This document shows, piece by piece, positions 23,820 to 35,094 of a stretch of DNA of 64,000 nucleotides. Location: contig OZ234496.1 in NCBI GenBank assembly GCA_965153455.1, forward strand, positions 13,074,304 through 13,138,303, read 5' to 3'. The notes beneath the pieces are model-generated. The model was not told the DNA's origin. It was given only the letters and a program-made list of their open reading frames with translations, and made no database searches. The number at the start of each line of letters is the position of its first letter. Position 1 is the stretch's first letter. Both the position numbers and the translations under genes were made by a program. This stretch comes from Sphagnum compactum (taxonomy: Eukaryota; Bryophyta; Sphagnopsida; Sphagnales).

Positions 23820-24170
23820 CATGGCATGATCGTATGGGTCAAGGCCATACACTAGTTGCAACACTAGTTGCAAAATGGTTGTTGGTTGGGAGTTACATTT
23901 ACACTAGTTGTAATGTAGTTGTCACACACAACTAAAATGCAACTTGGCAAAAAGTCCAACATGGTTGACTACAACCATATATATAATGTGTACATTCCAT
24001 CATATAGGCATCTTTCTTGCAACTAACTTGCAACTACAATACAACCTTTGATTTTTTAACGTGTCAATTTTTATTATTCATTCCTTGTATTTCCATGGGA
24101 TAGTTGTAATGTAATTGTATATTAGTTGTTTTGGGCTCTAGTTACAAAGCAATGTGGTTGCAGTAGACAC
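23820..24170. repeat. Cluster of AGTTGYAA words in both orientations
   Basis: ACTAGTTGCAA, TAGTTGTAATGTAGTTGT and their reverse complements (TTGCAACTA, ACAACTACAATACAACC) occur repeatedly within 350 bp. The pattern resembles the subterminal region of a transposon, but terminal repeats were not delimited. Confidence 0.4.
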
Positions 24171-24399
24171 AATTTCTCATAGTGATACTAATAACAATAC
24201 CAACAATAGAGGGGATAAATGGCAATGGTGGGTACTTGGTAGTTGGAAGCATATAACAACACAATGGACCACCAACTTGCCACCTACAAGGTAATGGCAA
24301 TGGGGGTAGTACCTCATCAAAACACAGGTAATGAGAGTAACACTAAAAACACAAAAGAAAAACAATAACATATGGTGAATGGTTTGAATATTGGGAACA

Positions 24400-24790
24400 A
24401 AACGGGCAACACCAATAATGCGATGAACCAACATCAACACCAACAATGTAATGAACTAGCAATAACACAAAAAATGTGACAAACCAATAGTAACACCAAC
24501 AACATGATAAACCAACAATAGCACCAACAATGCGACAAACCAACAACAATATTAATAATGCGACACACCAACAACACCACTAGCAACGTGACAAACTAAC
24601 AAGTTCAACAATGCGACAGACCATGAACAACACTAACAACATGACGCACTAACATCAATACTAATAACGTAACAAACTATCAATAGCACCAGCAACACAA
24701 CACACCAACAACAACACTAACCACACAATGCACCAACAACAAGATGCACCAATAGCACCAACAATGCAATGAACTAACACCATCAATGTG
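24400..24790. repeat. 28-bp degenerate minisatellite
   Basis: About a dozen units of a 28-base word (CACCAACAAYGYGACAAACC followed by AACAATAG) follow one another, with small length changes. Because 28 is not a multiple of three, the long-looking Tyr/Cys-rich frames on the minus strand here are artefacts of the repeat, not genes. Confidence 0.75.
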
Positions 24791-24849
24791 ACAAGGCAAC
24801 ACAAAGGAACAACTCAAAAAAACAATGCAAAGGAACAACACAAGGATCA

Positions 24850-25842
24850 ATGTGAGAGGAAAAAACTCCTAATTGTGATTAGGAATGATTAACCCCAGAA
24901 GGGTTTTTATACACTTGGGCACTCCCTAGGCTTCTTGCTTAACAACTAACCTAATTTAATTACTAACTTCAACCTTAAACTAACAAAATCTTACTACTAA
25001 CTTGAAAATTAGGTTTTGGTTCTCTCATAAAATCAATCCGATCTTCAAAAAAATTAGGAAGATCCGTTTTCAATAACTTAGTTCTCAGTTGGGTGAAAAC
25101 TATCAATCTAATTTTCAAACTGGTTATCATCAAATGTGATACCATTTGGATCTCATTGTGAAAACCAAAATGAAATTCAAGTGTCCCATTGAAAATTGTC
25201 CAACATTGGTTTCCTTATATGATCCATTATGGCCTTCAATTTTTACAATCCCAACATACACATTTGAAACTACCACATAATTACTAAAAATAAAATTTAT
25301 TCATTCAAAATAATTCATGTTCAAATATTTCCATAATAAAGGACATGTGGATTAGAAATTACTGCAATATTATTTTGATCCACATGTATTTGAATTTAAG
25401 AAAAATTGTGATTGGTGATGGGTGACATTTATTAAATTTGTTCATGGGCATTAAAGTATTTATTATATATGAATATTATATGGACATAATTATTATGTGC
25501 ACAAAAGTATGAAAACATATTTTATAATTGGGAACTTGTACATAATGCCAAATAGAGGATTCAAATGTAAAGTCATGTTCTGAGGTTAGCCCAATTGCTT
25601 CGATTTCATTTCCCCCCATCCATTTTCTTTCTATACACACATCACATATTATAATGAATGAAGGATAAATCCAAGAGAGTGGGCCATATATATAACCATC
25701 CATGTTCGATGAATTTGGGCTTTCTAACATTACAATTTGATTTATAATCACTTGAAAAATCATTTTTTAATATTCACACAAACCAGAATGGCATGGTGCA
25801 AAATTAAGATTACTATAGCAAGGTTGATTATTTAGTCCCAAC
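24850..25842. other. AT-rich intergenic, no gene seen
   Basis: A 95-residue minus-strand frame (25476-25763) has no recognised motif and no partner exons. Confidence 0.4.
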
Positions 25843-26143
25843 ATCACAAATTTAACATGTGACAAATTAATAATGAAAATCTTGTAAAGTTCATTCATTC
25901 ATAGGTTCATACATTTTATATATGAATATCATGTGTTGAAAACATGTTTGACAAATAAATGTGTTGACAGATGAAACATGAATCTATGAATGAACAAATG
26001 TCACATGAATTTTGCATCATCCTATAAATTTATGTGTCAAATGTATTTTAAATGCACAATATCAATGCAAAAAAAAAAGAAATATGAATGAATAAATTTT
26101 GCACGATTTTCATTACTAAATTGTGAGACGTTGAGTTTGTGAT
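25843..26143. mobile_element. Foldback MITE, family C (301 bp)
   Basis: The element begins ATCACAAATTTAACATGTGA and ends with the imperfect inverse (CTAAATTGTGAGACGTTGAG then TTTGTGAT). Inverted arms of about 70 bp include AATAATGAAAAT and TTCATTCATTCATA. A second copy of almost the same length (302 bp) lies at 60192-60493, which supports these boundaries. No target duplication is evident. Confidence 0.75.
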
Positions 26144-29100
26144 GAAACCCCAATAGGTTCATATATAGAGTTTTTATGTGCTCTTTTTGAAGGTTTTTTA
26201 CACAACTCCTTGTAATGCATATGTAGAGGAAATTTTAAGTGTGGAAATGGAAAGTGGGGGTGACCAAAAGAGGGACATAATGGGTGTCACTTTGTTGGAA
26301 AATCTAAAACCTTTTTGGGGGATTGATTGTTCATTCTTATCACCTTGTACGATATTAAATTTGGATCATGTGTCTTAATGCATGATTTGAGTTTCACTAT
26401 AATTGAAAATTTGGTTGGTTTCACTTTTTTTTTAACCAATCATATAAAGTCCGAGGGTGTGATCATAATCAAATGAGCCAATGGTGATGAAGGACTCAAG
26501 TATTGCATTCTTTTTTGTGGTTATTTTCACTTTATCATATAAAGGACTTTTGGGGTGGAATCTTTTCCAGCATGTTACTAAAACTACATATAATTTTTTC
26601 AATACATCACATTTTTTGTATTAACTTTTCATGAATAACTAAGATTTTTTTAAAATGTACAGATTCTACCAAATGATGCGTTTTGTTTTGAAAATTTATC
26701 TTAATTTCAAATTGTATGACAATACGTTAATTATTTAATGTTTATTTTATTGTTTTATAAACTACAACTTTGTTTTCGATGTCATGTACATTACACCCCA
26801 TTTACATGTGGTAAAGGATTCTTGAAATTTTAAAATTTTGTTCAATAGATTTTTAATTTTCTTAAATTTCAAATTTCGTAACTTTCAAATTGTGAGTGTT
26901 TTTTGAGTGTGGATAATCAATTAACATCATTTCAAATTTTTCTCATCAAAATTCCTTTATAAAAAGAGTTTTTAGCTTAGTAATTTACAAAATTGACTGC
27001 TTTTGATGTAATTGTTGTTCAAGTTCAAAGCTCCTTTATTAAAACCAAAACCCAAAATATTTTTTTTGAATTTTTAGTTTTAACTCTTTGACATTCATAT
27101 TAGTCATTTAGCACTTCATTCCATGACTAACATGGCATTAAAGTGGCACCACAAACATATATCTAACAAAATTATAATTTTTATAAAGTTTTGACGATTG
27201 TTCAATGGCTCGTTTGATTGTGATTGCACCCCTGAGGACATGGGGCATTATAGCATGGTTGTGGGTAAGGTGTCAAAATTTTCCATTAAAAAAAATCATG
27301 CAAAGATCCCAAATGCAAATGACATGTAAATTTGGGGTAGATGGAACAAAGGGTTGATTAGGGTTGTGCGGCATGTGCATGATTGTGGCCACATATGTTT
27401 GCATGTTTGGGCCCATTTTGCATGTTTTGTGTAAGTTAAGGTTGGGGCTATAAGCACCTTGAGTTTTGCTTGTGTTTAATACATGGTTACAAACTATGAA
27501 ATTGAGGCCCTTGGACAGAAATGTGTTAACATTCGGTTTTTGTATGTTTAAAAACATGGCCATCATGTTTTTGTTTAGTTGTATGACATCTTAGACAATA
27601 AAAGAATTTGTATTGAATATAATTTGTAAAATTCATTGTGGTAGGTTGGTTTCGTGTCATATTTATTGGTAGATATTTATTTGGTGGGAGTTTTTCTTTG
27701 AAATGATGGCCCTTGGTTTCACATTGGGTAAGGCTATTGGCATTGCCCAAAGTTTGCACCCAAGTTCAGCTATTTTTCAATGAGGGCAATGCCTTACTCC
27801 AAGGGCCTCACCCTTACATAACGCCTTTTAAAATTCACATTCAATACTTATTATGCACACATACAAGCTGGCAAACCCATTTGGGATGGTGTTGGGTATG
27901 ATTGTTTGATCCCCACATGGTCTCTTTGAAATGTGAGACAATAGATTAACTAATAACCTAATCTAGTGCAAATCATTTTGTAGGACTTCATAAGCTCCAT
28001 GGAATTCGGGTTAAGAAATTAGTTAGTTGGTAATGGGGGAGGGGGCTTGTGGATGAGCTTGGCTTCTAACTAACCTTTGTTGAGTATGGGGCAGGCTTAG
28101 GGTCCAAGGTCTTTTCACACAACTAAAATGAGAGGAAAAGTGGGCTGCCTTTTTAACCATGTTTGCATGTCTATATACAGACAAGGTTATAATATTAGTG
28201 TGTTAATATATAGAGAAGGTCTTGAATACGCTTGTGTGTAGTTGTGAAAAAAAATTGTTATGATTGATAAAATTGGGGGATTTGGTGGTTTGAATTTTTT
28301 TCTTACTTATCTTGCATTGCATGTGTAATTGGATTTGGTGGATTTGTGAAAATTTTAGAGGACCAATGAAAATGATAAAAAGGGACCATTTTTTTCAAAA
28401 TAGGTTTTTGTGTAAGCTTGAAGATTTTTTTCCTAGTCCAATGGGATTGATAGGTTTGGTGGTTTGAATATGCTTTCTTGGTTATCTTGAGTGAACTAAT
28501 AGTTCAATGTATAATAGGTAGTTATTTACAAACATGGTTCTTGCATATTATTACAAGAATTATATTCATCAATAAATAAAATTAGAAAATGGTGGAACCA
28601 CTTAATGTTCATAATGGTGGATGCAGCCAAAATTACTAGGTATCCATTAGTAGTTTTTCCAATGACCAAACTTGTACCAAACTTTATTTCAACAAGGAAT
28701 AGAGGCTAAAAGTGAAATTGTATTTGTATGAACTTGTACCTATCTTTAAAAGTAGAACTCTAGGCAAAGAACATGCAATAGCTAGTGATGTTAGCATGCT
28801 TTGGGTGAATTAACATCCATGTTGAGCCTATATTATAATACAAAACATGAAACTACTAATTGATAACACATGGAGAAAATTGTAATGTACAATTTAATGT
28901 ATTAAGAACAATTCTTACAATTGTTCCATATGCCACACTAGATATAATGGTTTAAATTTCAACCTTGTTGATGGGGTCACTAAAATTTTATAAAATAAAA
29001 TTTTTGGAAAACTTTTGACATGAAATTTTGACATAGTTAAAAAGTGCAACACCCCAGTTTATGTTTTTAGTGAAGCACTTAACATGAAGTTCTATCAACA

Positions 29101-30400
29101 AGAAGCTTTAACACAAGGTTCAAGCTTGGACTTGAACAAACAATTTGCCCCAAATAGAAGCAACCCACTTGGTCAACCATGATGCACCTTGGAAGTTCTT
29201 CAAAGTTGGTCCTTTATTGTAGGACACATTTAATGCCAAAGCTATGGGCATGATCTTCGAGATGAAAGGTTCCACATTAGAATGATTATAGTAAAAAGTT
29301 GAAAGTTGACCATAAGAATAGATATGGAATCATAGAGGGAGTTAAATTGGCATCCCAAATCATGCCCTTAAAAAATGGAAGGAGTGGAAGAAATTTTATT
29401 TTGATTTCAAATAGAAAAATGTGTTTCCAACCTCCAACAATGGTTCCTTTCAATAGATTCTTACCCTTTTAACATCAATTTTACTGTGTGACCTAGCCAT
29501 GGTAGAAAATGTTATTCATTAAATGATAAGGTGTTTTCCCACCCTAGATTCAAATATAGCGAATGAAGTGTAAAGACTTGGACATCATTGACAAAACCTT
29601 AGATGACCTATTTACGTATGGGTTGCCTATATAGATCTATGTAAGTTAAATCTATAGATATGCACTTCAGTGCCCACAACACCAAGGATGAAAGTTCTCT
29701 TTTTGCATAGTAAAATTCATGGTAGGCAACTCCAACTCCAAGAAGGATGCACAACTCACCTAATTCAACAAACAAATTACCAAAGGAACAACAACAATTG
29801 GCATGCAAGCTCTTTTCCCCTGATGAACATCTTGATCCTTATAAACAAGTTGCACACAAAGTTAGATGAAACATACCTCAAAGGTCCAAATCCTATGTTA
29901 GGGACTAATAACAATTAATTTCACCTCTTTATAGAAATTTAAAGGATAACCCATGCTTAACATATTGCCTCACTTCCAAGTTGTAACAAATGCCCCAAAA
30001 TGGACGTCAACAAGAAGGGCCAAATTTCATTTTGTAACAAATTGGCCCCCTTGACAACTTCTTCACCTTTCATTTGCACTTCATCCTTTAGCTCCATTGA
30101 GAAGCTGCATGGGTGGGGGAACTATTGGGTGAACATCATCAAGCTACAACTTTTTTCTTCTAACCTCAACCTTTTAAACTTAAACCTTTGTCATTATTTG
30201 TTGTCAATTTTCTTGAAGGTTGGGGGTGATGGCTTGTTCTTCAATTCCAAATCTAAGTTTTAACACTAAAAACACTCTTCTAGCATGTGCATGATATGAT
30301 AGTAGCCCCAATGTTGATAATTTACAACCTTTACATGAAGGTGAAGGTTTGGGAAATCTACATTCTGTTGTTGTTAATGAGCAGATTGTTACTACAATGC
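26144..30400. other. AT-rich intergenic, no gene seen
   Basis: No conserved frame was recognised. A loosely repeated segment (GGTTTGGTGGTTTGAAT and variants) occurs near 28270 and 28455. Frames up to 97 residues are without motif. Decayed transposon sequence is likely but was not assigned. Confidence 0.4.
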
Positions 30401-31299
30401 ACTTGTAAGGCTTATGGAAACAAAGACCACATGGAAGCCACATTATCATAACTCACTTACTTGGGCTTTTTTAAAGGTGAACAATAGCCAGACTATGGAC
30501 CTTTTTCAAAATCAAATCATGCGTTGCATTATTTGTCATAATATCACAACTTCACCTAAAATGTTGGCCATGCACACCAAATGTAGAAAAGGTCTTATTG
30601 CTTACCATAAGCCTAATGGAATAACAATGATGAAAAAACATGTTGAATATGATCATTTTGCTTTATTGAAAATGTTTTAGAAGATCATGTAGTAATTGAG
30701 GCCCCAAGATCCCCACTTGATTGTGAGCCCAATAAAAAGAGGGCAACTATTTCTCCATCCAATATTTTTGGTTTTTTTTCTACTAACTTTAAGTTTAAGA
30801 AAGACGATTTGACACATGTGGGTTTTGTGGAGGATCTTATGTTGTTTGTGGTTAAGGGCTTGTTGCCTATGAGGATTGTTGAGTCCATTTGGTTGCAAAG
30901 GATGGTATACTGGTTGTGTCCATGAGTTGTCTTCCCATCCAAGAAAACATTTGTTGAGAAAATTTTGCCAATTTGGTTGGGAAGACCATGATTACATATG
31001 TGGTTCTTGCATTGGCTGATTGCTTATTAACCACGTGTACCTTTGACTTATGGATGTTTAACTGGACATGTGATGTTTTTACCATTTTTGTCAATTTCAT
31101 CTCAAGTGATTGGGAGGCAAAACATGTGACAATTGGATTGTTTAAGGTGACAAACATTAGTGGTGTAACTATGGTTCTTAAACTGTAAGAGCTACTAAAT
31201 AAGTTTTCTTTGATTACAAAAATATTGCCTATGTTAAGAAGATGGCTTGTGTATGAGTGTAAAGACTGGGCTTGGAATTTTGAGCTTGTAGTTTAAAAC

Positions 31300-32070
31300 T
31301 TAATGTGATTTTAATCCATTCACATGGATGAATGATTTCATATGGATGAATGTCATTTTTGCATGGATGAATTTCATCTATGAGTTGGATTAAATAAATA
31401 AATCATTGAATTTTAATTTATTTACAAAACCCATTGTTATCAATGATAATAGGTAGTTTAAATATATTTAAAGCATTCAAAACCCATTATTGCCAACAAA
31501 ATTAGTTAGACTTGATGAAAGTTGTGGCACCTTTGAAGAATAATGAAAAACAAATCCCATGTTGTCACCCACGATGCTTATAAATAGGTTTGAAGGGAGT
31601 TGTGGCACCTTTGGAGAGGAAAAAAAACCCAATGTTGTCAATGACAATGGGTCAACTTGCTTAGAAAGAAAAACTTTATTTTTATTTAAAAAAAATAAAC
31701 AACGACCATGGGGTGGATGGAAACATGATAATAGTAATTAGTTAAAACATTTAAAAAATAATGACATTTAAAACCATAGCCATCAAATACATTTTTAATG
31801 GAATTTGCATTATATTATTTAACAAATTTTATATCATATAAAATTAAATTGTGTTTCATTAAGCTCTAATTAATTAAAATTAGGCAAAAAAAAAGTTTCA
31901 TTGATAGAATTAATGATAAAATAAAACATTCATCCATAATTTTGATGGAAATTTTATATATTAGAAACATGAAAACTCAATTTATGTTTTTCATCTGGAT
32001 GAATGAAAAAAATCATTCATCCATAATGAGGATGAATTTTTACATTCATCCCCATGTTTACTTCTAGGTT
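31300..32070. mobile_element. Probable insertion inside hAT copy 2, ATGGATGAATG-rich ends
   Basis: Words CATGGATGAATG and variants cluster at 31317-31380, and their reverse complements CATTCATCCAT cluster at 31927-32060. This inverted arrangement flanks AT-rich sequence with a duplicated GTTGTGGCACCTTTG word (31520 and 31597). It separates two transposase blocks that should be closer together. Exact ends are not resolved. Confidence 0.4.
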
Positions 32071-32528
32071 TACATGTATAACATTCATTTGTGGTTAAAT
32101 TATTGGGTTTTACTTGCATGTGTATAAGGGAAAAAACATTTTACCATCTCAAGTTCTAGCTTTAGGTTTTAGGCTTAGGACTTAGGCTCATGCAACAATT
32201 TGCCTCCCTACATCAAGAATGATGGGTATAACTTGCAAACATGTGCAAGTGCCCTCAATTCTATTTTATCATGCAAATTTTTGGCATCGTTGCAACCATT
32301 TGATGACTCCTATTTAGGGCATGCCCTTTCAAAAGTTTGTCAATATGCCATTGTAGATGAAAAGGTGGCTACTGGATTGCCTTTTGCTTTTATAAAAGCC
32401 ATTCGATCTATCATTCAAAATGGTATTACATGGTTGAAAAAGTCCAGGAAGGGTAAGCAAACATGGGATAAAACTTGCATTGAATTTGGATTGAAGCCCA
32501 TACAACTCAACACATTCATGAAAACAAG

Positions 32529-32682
32529 CACTACAACAAAAGGTGTCCTTGTACGCCAAGTGATTTCATTGGATTTTGAGTGAATTCATTGGTTGTAGTG
32601 AACATGGACCAGTGAAGAAGCAGTGAATTCATTAGTCTAGTGAACGGGGACTAGTGAATTGCACCCACATTTTGTAGTAGTG
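32529..32682 (+). mobile_element. CACTA MITE (family D) with 3-bp target duplication
   Basis: The 154-bp element starts CACTACAACAAAAGG and ends CATTTTGTAGTAGTG, so the terminal inverted repeats carry the CACTA signature of En/Spm-type transposons. It is flanked by AAG at 32526-32528 and 32683-32685, matching the 3-bp duplication of that superfamily. It sits in hAT copy 2 at the codons of the conserved Lys-Thr-Arg motif; the flanks on both sides continue the transposase. A truncated relative lies at 47443-47566. Confidence 0.85.
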
Positions 32683-33345
32683 AAGGTACATTTTTTGATC
32701 ACATTTTGTTAAATTTTCGGTATTTTGGAATTCATTTAGTGTAGGGTTTAAAGGTCTAATGTGTTTTTTGTTCTTGTGGTTTCAATCACAAATTTGCTAG
32801 TTGAATTTTGTTGTTCCAAGATGTGTTGACTTTTCAGAATGCCATTGCGTTATGTTATAGTTGACAATCTATGGCGTTATAATCTCATGTACCATTCCTA
32901 CTTTTACTAACAAAGGTTGTCAAGTTGTCGATGCTTATTCATGGTGAAAAAATTGAAAATTTAGCATCTCAAGTGCATTTTGAAGATTTATTTTTCACTA
33001 TAATAATAACAAATAAAAAAGAATAACAAGTTTCCAACTATTGCATTAATAATACGACACATTTTTGGCATCTTAGCCAGCCAAATTGAAACTGAATGTA
33101 TCTTTCTTATTGCTGTGATTTTGACTACACTTCACTATGTCATTTCCAAATCGACAACATGGACAAATTCATATTTGTCCACAAGAATTGGCCACTTGAT
33201 CCATGGGTTGGTTATTTGACATCCATTGACTTTGCATAAGCCCGTGAAGTGGAATTAGAATTGATAGCAGAACTAGAGGAAGAATTTGAAGATGAAGTTG
33301 AAGGTGAAGATTTTTCAAACTTGTTGAAATTTCTTTAATCTCCCA

Positions 33346-35094
33346 TTTTTCATGTGTGGAGGTGTTAGGTGCTAAGTTGAAAATGATGACATGAAAAAAT
33401 TGTCAAGGTGGTTTAATTATAGGCAACTCTTCCTAGATTCCACACCATCAAAGTCTTTTACTTTGAATATATGTGTTTGTTTTCATTTATCATGGTCTTG
33501 GTGTTGTTGCTTGTGAGTTTGTTGATTTCTTCATTGTTAGGTTTTTTTAAAATTCGTGTCTATGGGAATTTCTGTTCATGCCTTTTGTGTCATTCTCAAT
33601 TGGAATCCATGTCTGTGTGAGTCCACGTGTGTCTGTATGAATTTGTTTACATGTATTTGAGTTTAGTTTATGTGAGAACATCTTTCTGTGTTTGTTTGAT
33701 GCATGCATTTGTCATGTCAGAGTGTCTTTGTATTTTATTGAATTTGTCTTTCTTGTATGTGTATGTGGTTTGTGTGAATCTATCTGAGTCTTTCTTTGTG
33801 TTTGGCTATTTATGTGAATCTGTTTGTGTTTTTATTGCATTGAGTCTATGTGTGTGTCCATCTATGTTTATGTTTTTCTCTATGTTTAATATGTGTTTGT
33901 GTGTATCTAGATTTGAGTTTTGAGTTTGTCTTTGAAAATCTAGAGTGTGTGTCTAGTTTATGGTTGTGTCTATATGTGTCTAGGTAGGTTGTATAGTTTT
34001 TAGTGGTGTCTAATGTGTGGTCTAAAGTCTAAAGATTAGATTGGAAGATAGAATGACTTAAAATTTGCTTAGAACTTGGGCACCAAACATGATAGGAAAA
34101 ATGTTATGCCTGACTCACTTGTTTTGGTTAGGCTTTGAAACTTCGGTAGGTTCTAATTAAGAACTTGAAAACATTAAACATATAAATGTGCTTTGCCTCT
34201 TGTCTTGTAAATGAAAAAAAATTACTTGCAAACTATAAGCTTAAAAAAAAAGAAAAAAAGTCAGATGTTGTTTTCCAAAGAGTTCTAACTACTTAAACAC
34301 CATGTTAGAAGACTGGTATGTACGCACCCCAGTATCATTTAAAGAACCAGGGTTTGATTATATTGTTAAAGAACCTGATTACACCCTGTTGAAAGAGCCC
34401 TGATATACCCACTCGGGTTTCTGTTAAAGACCCGGACCTTAAACCCGATTGATACCCTATCCAAACCCTCGCCCCCACCTGATAACCGCCCGTTGATGAG
34501 TTTCTAAAATCCGGACCCGGCCAGTTGTCCAAGAAAATTGAAAATCAAACACGCGGACCCGATCGACTTTTACGAACAAAATTCTGAAATATGGACACGA
34601 CTATTTCGAGAAAAATCAAACACCCGCCCCACAGGCACATTCGCTCAGTCTATGGACGGAAAAAACCCACACCCTTATTACCGTTCATAACCATACCAAA
34701 CTCCCATTGTGAAATCCAGATTCATATTGTTCGGTGGGCCCTGTGAAGGGCAGTCCAAAAATTGGGATACGCCGCTATGTGTGGCCTGCGCACGGTATTC
34801 TTTAGTAAAAGGCGAAAGAATAGTTCGCTTTGCGCTGACCACGCGGCTTGTGAGAACACCGTTGTGCAGATCCGCTATTTATAACGCAAGTATTGTGTTT
34901 TCTGGCAAGCGATATGGGACAATACGTTTGCTCGTAGTACACAAAGGTTCCTTGCGCAACTGGTTTTACAGCACACAGGCAGTTGTCTGCCTCTGTGACA
35001 GTCGAGGTTCCGGTGAGGCTTGGGGGCTAGGGAGGGATTTTTGGCACGCTGTACTGCCCGTGTGTGCCTATTGACAGGTCCAAGGAAAAATGGA
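33346..35094. other. Intergenic with TG-rich and CCCG-rich stretches
   Basis: 33600-33990 is TG-rich low-complexity DNA whose 98-residue frame is an artefact. 34330-34460 contains degenerate repeats of a TTAAAGAACC/CCCGG-type word. 34700-35080 has higher GC and a 121-residue plus frame (34709-35074) without a recognised domain. Confidence 0.4.

Larger units (their letters stand above)
30414..33345 (+). pseudogene. Decayed hAT-family transposase (copy 2)
   Basis: In order on the plus strand I see four conserved blocks. The first is a BED zinc finger at 30510-30680 (RCIICHN...KMLAMHTKCRKGLIAYHKPNGITMM with KKHVEYDH; C-x2-C and two His). The second is a core block at 31030-31188 (TFDLWMF and WEAKHVTIGLFKVTNISG). 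The third is at 32310-32525 (GHALSKVCQYAIVDEKVATG, then WLKKSRKGKQTWDKTCIEFG and LKPIQLN ending MKT). The fourth is a C-terminal block at 33145-33340 (DKFIFVHKNWPLDPWVGYLT followed by an acidic tail). Frameshifts, stops, an AT-rich insertion (about 31300-32070) and a CACTA MITE (32529-32682) break it. It is the same family as the copies at 21.1 and 45.3 kb. Confidence 0.8.

Noticed and set aside
24343-24549. Cys/Tyr/Val-rich minus-strand frames
   Set aside because: They are produced by a 28-bp minisatellite whose period is not a multiple of three.
32200-32583. 127-residue plus-strand frame as an independent gene
   Set aside because: It is one block of a decayed hAT transposase running into a CACTA MITE.
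33627-33923. 98-residue hydrophobic frame on the plus strand
   Set aside because: It lies entirely within TG-rich low-complexity DNA; the composition explains the frame.
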